DNA of 64,000 nt from Ditylenchus dipsaci. Taxonomy: Eukaryota; Nematoda; Chromadorea; Rhabditida; Anguinidae. This document shows, in pieces, positions 55,387-64,000 of the stretch. The position numbers were made by a program, and so were the translations under genes. The first letter of the stretch is position 1. Each line of letters begins with the position of its first letter. The DNA is taken from the NCBI GenBank assembly GCA_004194705.1, contig SADC01000674.1, positions 1 through 64,000 on the forward strand, read 5' to 3'. The notes below the pieces were generated by a model that was given only the letters and a program-made list of their open reading frames with translations, was not told where the DNA came from and made no database searches.

Positions 55387-56470
55387 CCGTATTTTCTCTA
55401 ATCATAGACCCGGGGACACGGACATTTCGTCCAAAACCGTTTCGTCCCAAAGCCGTTTCGTCCAAATCCGTTTCGTCCCAAGCCGTTTCGTCCCAAGGCC
55501 GTTTCGTCCCAATTTATTTCATCTCTGATCGCACAATAATTCGCGCTTCTAAAAGGCACGTTTCCCGAAAAATAGCCAGCTATTTCGCTGAAGCCGCCAA
55601 TCACAGACTTCAAGTGGAGCTGGATGTCTGCCATCCGGGGCTGTGAAAATTTATCAATGCTCTTCGAGTGGTTCAGCAAGGTCGTGATCAGAAGTACATC
55701 CAATGGCAAGCGGGGAAACGTCCAAAGGGAAAGCGAATGAAAAAGTACGTAGAACCGATCGTCGGATTCTCTATATTGTGCAGGATACGAGAGACGGAGC
55801 ACAGAAGAATTCTTAAAGGGGATTGCTAACAATTTGAAATGGAAGATTGATTTTTGTTGTTTGTTCAAGTGTTATGTCGTTCAATAAAAAGGTTTTGAAT
55901 GTGGTAATGATCAGATGGGTTTTGAATAGATAAATGTTTTTATTGCAAATTTAAAACAAATTAAGGCACGTTCAGAATAGCGCTCAGACCACTCCCACAC
56001 CCGCACCCACACTCTATATGTGAACACTCAAATCCACTCCCACACCCCCACTCGTCACTCTTGACTAATTCAAATTTAATTGCGAACACAAGTGTGGGTC
56101 TAGGTGTTGGTGCGGGTTGGGTGCGCGATTTTAAGATTATGTGAACGTAGCTTTAAGGTTCTATGCAAATTTGAAACAAATTAAGGTCGAAATCCCTTAC
56201 GGGAAGGTTAAAAGAAACGGATTTTCGTGTGCGTAAATTATTGTGCGATCAGAGATGAAATAAATTGGGACGAAACGGCCTTGGGACGAAACGGCTTGGG
56301 ACGAAACGGATTACGAAACGGCTTTGGACGAAACGGTTTTGGACGAAACGTCACGTACCCTAGACCCGGATCGATGATTTAACTCCTCGAGGAAAATTCT
56401 AGGTTTAACTTAAGATAAATCTAAAAAGCGGAATCGGCAGAACCCGTTTTCTATCACGTATCCGAACGAT
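55387..56470. mobile_element. CCGTATT-family MITE split by a foldback element
   Basis: Left end ta|ccgtattttctctaatcata. After the insert, family core sequence resumes (ctaaaaagcggaatcggcag). The right terminus is lost. Confidence 0.65.
55413..56360. mobile_element. Foldback element with CCGTTTCGTCC array ends
   Basis: Starts gggacacggacatttcgtcc and ends ggacgaaacgtcacgtaccc. Each end has five to six units of ccgtttcgtcccaaag. An exact 8-bp flank tagacccg on both sides (55405-55412, 56361-56368) is its target duplication. A minus-strand frame of 156 residues (55398-55868) has no recognisable motif and partly reads the array. 948 bp. Confidence 0.8.
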
Positions 56471-56640
56471 TGATGATTTTTAGGCTCAATCCTTTCTTAT
56501 ATATAGTGAACACGAAAAAGTATGAATACATTGTACAGAAAGTTGATTTATCCGCGGATATTTATATCCGCGGATTTATCCTCAGTGCAGATTTTTTATC
56601 CGTATCCGCGGATTTTATCCGTGATTGTTACTTGTTTTCT

Positions 56641-57439
56641 ACTACCACTACCACTGGAGTCAAAATCTCGGAGGTAAGTGGGTCAAACGGTCAAGGCGCG
56701 TACTTCATCGTGTAGTACTGAATCTCAGCTTTCTTTTAAAAAAAAAAATCGGCCAGAGAATGAAGAGTTTAGAATGGGGCGTGGCGAAAAGTATGGAGGT
56801 GGTTATTTGGAAGAAATTTGACTTTGGGCCTTTTTTTAATTTTTCGTTTTTTGTCTTGAGAGGAAGTTTTTATACTGTTTTTAAGCCGTTTTTTATCTTT
56901 AATAGTATTTTTGTCTATTAGATTTTTGAAGAAAGCAAGTACTTTTAGAAAGAATTGGGCTAGGGATTTTTGTAGAGGTGCTGTAAAAGTACCTGGAAAG
57001 AGGGAAGGGGTACCTGGAGAGCGGGTAAGGGTACCTGCAGTAAATTGATCTGCTAATTAGAGCGGAGGCGCTTATTAGAAGAAATACGGTACACTTTATC
57101 CTCTTGAGCAGTTGTCTCTTTTCATTTTTTGAATACAGGCAATTGGATTAGGTTTAAATTTTTGGATGAAGTTTTTTTATGCATGTTACATTTTAATTGA
57201 CTCAAGTATGAGTCATGCTTCAGTCTGAGCGCTTTGATAATGGTAAATAATTGAAGTGCTTAGACGTCTAACATACTCAAGTCTAGACTTGAGTATGTTC
57301 ATAGTTGAGTCTCATCAATAGAGCATGAATGAGTCAAGGTGTGTCGGTTAGACCGGGATTCATAATGTGATCTCTATTTTCGTGTTTGTTAAAAATGAAT
57401 TTTAAAAATTTTCGTGTTTATTTGTCAAATTGATCTGCA
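56641..57439. other. Intergenic with a CCGTATT-family end
   Basis: A solo right end of the TA-target family (gcgcttattagaagaaatacggta, 57068-57092 region) lies next to gtacctggaaag units that start the following minisatellite. At 57195-57340 there is a palindromic cttgagtatg / catactcaag stretch. No gene was recognised. Confidence 0.5.
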
Positions 57440-58690
57440 GGAGAGTTGGTAGAAGTGCCTAGAGAGTAAGTGGGAGTACCTGGAGAGTGGGTATCGGTGC
57501 CAGGGAAGTGAGTAGGGGTACCAGGGGAGTGGGTAGGGTGCTGGAGAGTGAGTCAGGCTACTTGGAGAGTGGGTAGAGGTGTCTGGAGAGTGAGTGAGGA
57601 TACCTGGAGAGTGGGTAGAGGTGCCTGGGGAGTGAGTGAGAGTACCTGCAGAGTATGTAAGTGTGCCTGGAGCAGGGTGGACACGGGCCGGCCCGGCCCG
57701 GGCTTGGCCCGGCCCGGCCCGCCGGGCTTCGGGCCGGCCGGGCCGAAAAACCTCCGGGCGGGCCCGGCCCTGAAGCCCGTTTAATTTCGTATTGAATTTC
57801 CCGCCAAAACCACCCAACTAGAGATTCGGCTGTACCTCATTTCGTAACGCGCCATTTCGTAACAGGTTCATTTTGGTAACAGGTTCATTTCGTAATGAGC
57901 TAATTTCGTAACAAATGGTTTTGTAACGCGAGATTTTGTAACAAATTTTTTCGTAATGCGAGATTTCGTAACAAACATTTTCGTAACAGTGATACTAAGA
58001 CTTTACCTAATTTGATTTAATCTAATTCACAACTTTTTTCAAACAACGGCGGGCTGAAGACTAAAAAGAAGCGGGCGGGCCGGGCCGAACTATCACGGCC
58101 CTGGCCGGGCCGCCAAAATTCGGCCCGTGTCCATGCCTGGCCTGGAGAGCAGGTAGGGGTGCCTGGAGAGTGGGTGGGGTAATTGGAGAGTTGGTAGGGT
58201 AGAGAGTAGGGGTACCTGGAGAGCTAGCAGGGGTACCTGGAGAGTGGGTACCGGTACCAGGGAAGTGGGTGAGGTACCAGGGGAGTGGGTAGGGGTACCT
58301 GGAGAGAGGGTACCGGTACCAGGGAAGTGAGTAGGGGTACTTGGAGAGTGGGTAGGGGTACCAGGGGAGTGGGTAGGGGTGCCTGGAGAGTGAGTCAGGC
58401 TACTTGGAGAGTGGGTAGAGGTGTCTGGAGAGTGAGTGAGGATACCTGGAGAGTGGGTAGAGGTGCCTGGGGAGTGAGTGAGAGTACCTGCAGAGTATGT
58501 AAGTGCGCCTGAAGAGCAGGTAGGGGTGCCTGGAGAGTGGGTGGGTTAATTGGAGAGTTGGTAGGGTAGAGAGTAGGGGTACCAGCAGAGTGAGTAAGTA
58601 TGCCAGGAGAGTGAGTAGGGGTACCAGGAGAGTGTGTAGGAGTACCATAAGAGTGGGTAGCGATGTCTGGAGATTAAGTAAGAGTTTCCG
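57440..58690. repeat. Minisatellite of GAGAGTGGGTAGGGGTGCCTG units, interrupted
   Basis: 21-bp units (ggtacctggagagtgggtag and variants) at 57440-57664 and 58148-58690. A higher-order copy is visible: about 57530-57664 is nearly identical to 58370-58506. A hAT MITE interrupts the array at 57673-58139. The 21-bp period gives open frames on both strands. At 58690-58735 an inverted scrap of the array end occurs. Confidence 0.9.
57673..58139. mobile_element. GC-rich hAT-type MITE
   Basis: Exact 8-bp target duplication gcctggag (57665-57672, 58140-58147). Ends CAGGGTGGACACGGGCCG and the complement of CAGGCATGGACACGGGCCG. The ends are dense in ggcccg/cgggcc motifs, while the middle (57835-57985) is an AT-rich tandem of atttcgtaacaggttc and aatgcgagatttcgtaac. 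No coding sequence. 467 bp. Confidence 0.9.
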
Positions 58691-58739
58691 GAGTGGGAGT
58701 GGGGTACGCTTACTTAATCTCCAGACATCGCTACCCATG

Positions 58740-58993
58740 CTTGATAACTGTTGAAGTTATCTTATTTGTGATTTTCGTAATCTTATTTGTGCCTTGACAG
58801 AGGCGTGGGTATCCACCGTTGTTAATGGCTCCTGAGTCAGAAAAATGGGCAAGCGTGCCAGGAGAGTGAGAAGTCATGCTTGGAGAGTGGTGAGTAAGTG
58901 GGTGCGCCAGGAAAGTGGGGAACGTAAGCTTGGCGAAACAATTTTGATAGTTACCAATGTAATTGGGGTAATTTAGACCTATTAATTATATAG
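58740..58993. other. Junction between minisatellite and MULE copy 2
   Basis: Sparse minisatellite units (ccaggagagtgag, cttggagagtgg) and unremarkable AT-rich sequence. Confidence 0.5.
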
Positions 58994-59659
58994 TAGCTCT
59001 TGCTGATTATATGAAAGAGGTAGCGTGCTTTTAAAAGGGCAAACTTTTTTCTGCCGCAAAAAGACTTTTTTTTGCCGCAAGTTTACTTTTTTCGCCGCGA
59101 ATTTACTTTTTTTTTGCCTCAAAAAAAATTTGCCGAAGAAATACTTTTTTTTGTCGCCGATTTATTTTTATTGCCGCATAAATACTTTTTTCAGCAAAAA
59201 TGCAAACAATTTTTCTAGCTGATAATTTACTTTTTTCTGCAGCAAATAAATTCCGCGACTTTACTTTTTTTTGCCGCAACTTTTCTCAATTTTTGTCTTC
59301 ACTTTACTTTTTTCTGCCGCCAAATCACTTTTTTTTGTCGCTAATTTACTTTTTTCTGTCTACAATTTACTTTTTTGTACTGTAAATTTACTTTTTCATG
59401 TCGTATTTTCGAAAAGTAAATAATGTTTATAAAATTCAATTAAATTTCAAATTATAAACAAGACTATTTTCTGTACACATTGAAAACAAAGCACAAAGAA
59501 AGTTGTTTTTTTTCTGAACTATTAGCATTTTTTCCAATTACTTTGAAGTGCTGATGTCATCTTTTTAGGACGACCACCCTTTTTCTTTCCTGCTTTAGTA
59601 ATATTACTAGAAAGCGCCTATGCGGCAGATGGCGCATTGTTCCATGCTTTTAAATGGTT

Positions 59660-62600
59660 TGAGACTTGCGCTGGTGGTTTAGGCCCGATATTGGCGGTTT
59701 GGGTGTGCCCACGCGGTTTGGGCCTCATATTGGTGATTCGAGATTCTTCCTGTGGTTTAAGCGCGGTATTGGTGGGGTTGGCCTGATATTGGTGGTTTGG
59801 GTCCGGTATCGGTGTTATGGGTGAGCCCACGCGGTATGGGCCGTTATTGGTGGCTTGGGTTCGATATTGGTGCTCTAGGCCCGGTTTTAGTGGTTTGGGC
59901 CCGATATCAGTGGTTTGAGCACAGTATCGTGGTATGGGCCGGTATTGATGGTTTGGGTGTGCCCACGCGGTTTGAGCCCCATATTGGTGGTTCGAGATTC
60001 TTCCTGGTGATTTAAGCGTGGTATTGGTGGGTTTGGCTTGATATTGGTGGTTTGGGCCCGGTTTTGGTGGTTTGGGTGTGCCCATGCGGTTCGGTCCTCT
60101 TCCTGGTGGTTTGGGCCCAGTATCGGTGCTTTGTCCGGTATTGGTGATTTGGGCCCGCCATTGGTGGTTTGGGTGAGCCTACTTAGTTACCGTATTTTCC
60201 TCTAATAGCTCACCCTGCTCTAATAACTCACCCCCCTCAACTTTGAGGCCTATATCTCAGCTCGGAACAATATTTTGCAAAGCTGTTTATTGCGTTTTCT
60301 TAATTCCCACGAGCTCTACCGATTCCAGTTTTTGAATTTAATATTTTCACCAAAAATCTCGAGTTCGACCACAAATTTTTCCGATTTTCAGCGATCCAAA
60401 AAATAACTCACCCGGGTGAGTTATTAGAGGAAATACGGTAGGTCTTTTTTTAGAACGAAGACCAACCACACGTTCGGGTGTGTTCACGTTGTTTGGGCCC
60501 CATTCTGGTTGCCTGGGCCCGATATTAGTGGTTCGGGTGTGTCCACGTGGTTGGGGCCTCATTCTGATGGTCTGTGGCTGATCATGGTGGTTTGGAACCG
60601 ATATAAGTGTTTGGGTGTGCCCATGTGGTTCGGGCCCCATTCTGGTGTTTATGTGTGTCACGTTTTTGGTCCCTATCCTGGTGCTTCGGGTCTGCCGACG
60701 CGTGGTTTGAGCTCGATATTCGGTGTTTGGGTGTGCCAACCACGTGTTTGGGACACCATCCCATTATTGGTTGTCTGGGCCGATCCTTGTTCTTCGAGTG
60801 TGCCCACGTAGTTTGGGACCCATCCCGGTGGTTTTGCGCCGATATTAGTGGTTTGGGGTGTGTCCACGTGGTTTTGGGCCCCGCGCCTTATTTTTTGGCT
60901 CGATATTGTATTTTGGGTGGAACAGTGTATTGGTGTTTGGCATCCATATTCGTGATACAGGTGAGCCCACGTGGTTTGGAGTCTCGTCCTGGTGTTTGAG
61001 CCCGATAATTGCTGTTTGGGACTGGACATTGGTGGTTTTTGGGCCCAATATCAAGGTTTTGGTGGGCAGTGGGATGGGGGTTCGTGGTTCGGTGCTATTG
61101 GGTTGGGCTCGGAAAGCATGGTTTGGGGCCCACGTTTTGTTTGAAGCCACATATGTCGGGTATGGGTTTGGGGAGCCTACGTTCGTCACGGGTCCCCGTT
61201 CCGGAGATGCCCGTCGGTCGAGCCTTGTGGGCCAACGCCGTATTGAGTGGTTTGAGCTGGTGAGCTCTAGACGTGCCTACGTTAGGCTTCCTAATGGGCC
61301 CCCGTTGGTGTGGGCATCGGGTATGCCCAGCACGTGGTTTGGGCCCCGCTAGAAAGCGCCTCTTGCGGCAGATCTGCCGCATTGTGTCCTGCTTTTGTAG
61401 TTGGAATTCGAACTTAGCTGGTTGTTCAGGACACACGCTGACAGTTATAGACCCACGCTGGTACTTTTGGACCGACGCTCGTGTTTGGGTGTTGGCTTTA
61501 TCTACGTGGTTCGGCTACGGTGAATGGTAGTTCGGGCCGGAAGATTCCACGTAGATTGGGCACAATGAGGCCCCGTCCTTGATAGTTCTCATTCCATTCA
61601 ATCGTGCATTCAGGACTACTACACGCTATTGAGTATCGCGCCTCATCACACCTGGTTGAGTCTGCTTACGTGGGTTGAGCGCCTAATTCCTGGTTCTGGG
61701 TGGGCCCACCGTAGTTTTGAGCTCCCCTGGTCAGGTGGTATTTTGGCTGTATATTTCGTGTTTTAGTACCAGTATTTGCTGATGTTTTTCGACCGTGTGT
61801 GGACCCGATAATATTGGCACATATTGGTATCGTGTTGGGATTCTACCTGATGGTTTGGCCCCGGGTATTGAGTGGTGTTGGGAGTAGGGCCCGATAATTG
61901 GTTGTTTCGGCCCGACCATTTGCGGAGGTTTGGCTGGACTACGATGAATTGGTGATGGCTTGCCAGGTATTGGCGGATTGAATGCCCGGTATTGGTGGAT
62001 TATGGCCCCGCTATTCGGTTGTCTTGGCTAGATGCGTTTCTCGGTTGTGGGCTCCTTCCTGGTGGTTTTGGCGCCTGATACTGGTTGTTTGTGCCCGTGG
62101 ATTATTTAGTGCTTTGGGGTGAACCAACGTGTTGGGCCCTCGCCACTGTGGCATTTGGGAGTATTACCCACCGGTAGCTATATTAGGTGGTTTGGGCCTG
62201 GTATTGGTTGGTGCCTCTATTTAGGGCAAACCCACGTCCGGTCATATAAACCCTACCGCCACCGATAACTAGGAGCCCAACACAATGGTTTACCGATGGT
62301 GGTACCCTATGGTGGACCAATATTGCTTGTTTGGGGATGCCTACGTGGTTCGGGCTCCGACTTGAGTGGGCTTTGAGGATCCGAGAGGTGGTGGTTTTGG
62401 CCCGGTATTAGTGTTTTGGGTGAACCGACCGTGGTTTAGCGCATGGGCTTCTCTCTGGTGGGCAATCAGGTTTGTGCCCGTTTAGTGCTTTGATTAACCA
62501 ACCAGGTAATGTCGCCTTGGGTGTGGCTCGTATCGGTGTGGGCAAACCCACGTGGTTAAGTTCTCTGACAACCGATATTGGGTGCTCAACATTCTGGATT

Positions 62601-62924
62601 GGCGGGTCGATATTCTAGTATTGGTGTTTGGGTGATGGTGATAGTCTCAGCTGAACCCCAGGTGGTTTGGGCAGAGGAGCCATGGTTTGTGAGTGTGCTC
62701 CATGTGGGCTCGCTGGTTTACCCGTAGCTGACTTTGGGCCTGATGTTAGAGCTTCGGGTGTGCCCACGTGGTTTTTTCCCCATCTCAGAAGTTTGGCGCC
62801 GATATTAGTAGTTTGCTGTGCCCACGTGGTTTGAGCCGCATTCGGGTGGTCTAGGCCCGGTCCCGGTGGTGCGGGTGTACCCACGTGGTTCGGGCACTAT
62901 TCGGTGGTCTGGGTACCCTACCAG
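59660..62924. repeat. GTTTGGGCCC satellite, copy 2
   Basis: Tandem block matching 1105-3060 and then expanded: 61480-62800 has additional, heavily mutated units (for example tggtggattatggccccgct) with many small indels. All long frames (such as 60858-61352) follow the repeat. Confidence 0.85.
60190..60438. mobile_element. CCGTATT-family MITE with matching empty site
   Basis: TA on both sides; ends ccgtattttcctctaatag and gaggaaatacgg. The copy-specific motif is aactcacccgggtgagttat at the right and agctcacccTgctctaataa-type at the left. The uninterrupted site agttaggtct is present at 1631 and about 12690, so the 249-bp insertion and the TA target are proved by comparison. Core oriented opposite to the copy at 24307. 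Confidence 0.95.
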
Positions 62925-63490
62925 GCAACCTACCTACTTCACCAAGGCACCTACGTGCCCTACCTGGCCACGTACATACTCTGCCAGAGCACCAACTCAC
63001 CCTAATGACCACCTACATACCCTATACGGCCACCTACGTACTCCACCTGGCCACCTGTGTACCCTACTAGGCCACCTACCTACCCTACCATGCCACCTAC
63101 ATACCCTACCAGGCAGCCTACATACTTTACCAGGACACCTACAGACCCTATCAGGCACTTACTTACCCTACCAGGCCACATACTTACCCTACCAGGCCAC
63201 CTACCTTCTCTACCAGGCCACTCACCTACCCTACCCGGCCACCTACATTCCCTACCAGGGCATCTACTCACCCTAATTCCTACCTACATACCCTATACAG
63301 CCACCTCCGTGTCTCACGCGGCCACCTAGGTACCCTATCAGGCCACCTACCTACCCTACCAGGCCACTTACCTACCCTACCATGCCACTTACCCACCCTA
63401 ATGTCTACCTAGATACCCTATACAGCCAGCTCCGTATCCCACCCGGCCACCTACCTACCGTACCAGGCCACCTACCTTACCAGACCCACC
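62925..63490. repeat. 21-bp minisatellite, copy 2
   Basis: Same units and order as 3063-3640 (taccaggccacctacctacc), with about 97% identity by eye and a few single-base indels. Confidence 0.9.
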
Positions 63491-63836
63491 TACTAACCAT
63501 ATTATGAGACTTTCGAGACAAAATATAATACATGCTACCAACAGGGTTTGAACCACTTTGCTTGCCTTGGTCCCCCAAGGTAATCCAAAAATGATCCGAA
63601 ATCGCCTTGGTCCCCCTATGGTTTTTGGCAACTTTCAAGTGGCCATAACTTTTTTTTGAGATAGACGACCCTATTTTTGATAATTTTTTCAGACAGTAAA
63701 TTGACCACGCTGAATCGAATAGTGCAATCATATTTTCGATACGATCAGCGGAACACCCTTAATCTTTTTGTGACATACACACAGACAGACAGATCCAGCG
63801 CTATAGTAAAGGGGGAAAACTGGCATCAGGAGGATA

Positions 63837-64000
63837 CCGTATACCTCTAATGAGATCCCAGGGCTCTTATTTTTCAAACCCCCAAAAATCGGAAAATTTG
63901 GAATTCGATTCCGAGAATTTCGGGTGCTCAACCAAAATCTAAAAAGTGGAATCGGTAGAGCTCGTGGGAGTTAAGAAAACGTATCGAACAGCTTTGCAAA
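63837..64000. mobile_element. CCGTATT-family MITE, continues past the window
   Basis: Starts after ta with ccgtatacctctaatga. The copy-specific motif is gagatcccagggctctta, and the core (cgggtgctcaaccaaaat, tggaatcggtagagctcgtg) follows. The site is uninterrupted in MULE copy 1 (aggata|acttaaaa at about 3978). Confidence 0.85.

Larger units (their letters stand above)
54230..56640 (+). mobile_element. PIF/Harbinger-like element with ATCCGCGGAT arrays
   Basis: The left end has four units of about 60 bp (gtagtaacaatcaaaatatc followed by ccgcggatatttatccgcgg-type palindromes) at 54226-54520. The right end (56545-56630) has the same atccgcggat and tgattgttac motifs inverted. Between them are a Harbinger transposase fragment, then a TA-target MITE split by a foldback element. 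Exact termini are uncertain. Confidence 0.5.
59024..64000. mobile_element. MULE copy 2 (direct orientation, right part outside the window)
   Basis: Collinear with 409-3960: terminal array (59036-59400), agtgctgatgtcatcttttt, the agaaagcgcc patch, satellite, 21-bp minisatellite and the ttggtccccc region. It lacks the hAT MITE found at 31-405 and has instead two TA-target MITEs (60190, 63837). The transposase part would lie beyond position 64000. Sequence 61050-62800 is far more ragged than copy 1. Confidence 0.7.

Noticed and set aside
55398..55868. 156-residue minus-strand frame
   Set aside because: Its C-terminal third reads the CCGTTTCGTCC array and the rest shows no motif or splice sites.

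Overview
The window is eukaryotic and most likely nematode. Introns are short (about 45-55 nt, GT..AG, T-rich acceptors such as tttcag, tttag and ttgcag). Protein genes occupy little of the sequence. The C-terminal part of an RPL11 fragment carries the VVLDRA..(AKRRRA.GR) signature that I associate with nematode L11 rather than with other animals. There are F-box genes of nematode style. I cannot name the species. No rRNA, CRISPR or prokaryotic features are present.

Layout. 1-6551: a Mutator-like (MULE) DNA transposon remnant with roughly 0.5 kb terminal inverted repeats, an internal satellite (1.1-3.6 kb) and broken transposase pieces on the minus strand. A second direct copy begins at about 59.0 kb and runs off the window end. 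6804-13290: a hAT-like composite element with 8-bp target duplications. It carries a 3' fragment of RPL11, palindromic MITEs, a satellite piece and, nested within that piece, a nearly complete hAT element (10001-12609) with a BED-finger transposase gene. 13.5-15.5 kb: foldback elements. 15.75-23.9 kb: a locus rearranged by direct and inverted duplication, with three copies of a small-heat-shock-like gene around an arrestin-domain gene. 24.3-29.85 kb: MITEs, then a three-level nest (foldback element > solo LTR > MULE). 30.7-32.0 kb: an intact eight-exon gene of unknown function. 33.3-38.7 kb: a ten-exon gene resembling ZNF608/ZNF609/scribbler, with transposons in its introns. 39.9-40.3 kb: the 5' part of an F-box-like gene. 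43.26-49.36 kb: an element with about 1.9 kb near-identical inverted arms enclosing a hAT transposase remnant and a gene for a small membrane protein. 49.3-51.3 kb: a second F-box-like gene containing a piggyBac-type MITE. 53.3-56.6 kb: hAT and Harbinger remnants. 57.4-58.7 kb: a minisatellite interrupted by a hAT MITE. 59.0-64.0 kb: the second MULE/satellite copy.

Host genes I consider real are the unknown gene at 30743-31964, the ZNF609-like gene, the two F-box-like genes, the arrestin gene (3' end lost) and the heat-shock-like copies. They do not form a pathway. The dominant biology is transposon activity. Insertion order can be read directly from target-site duplications, because the satellite-bearing sequence exists in several copies and gives empty sites for comparison. 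The most unusual pattern is a MITE family (termini CCGTATTTTCTCTAATA, TA target) with at least eleven copies. In each copy the sequence just inside the terminus differs from the other copies but recurs within that same copy.
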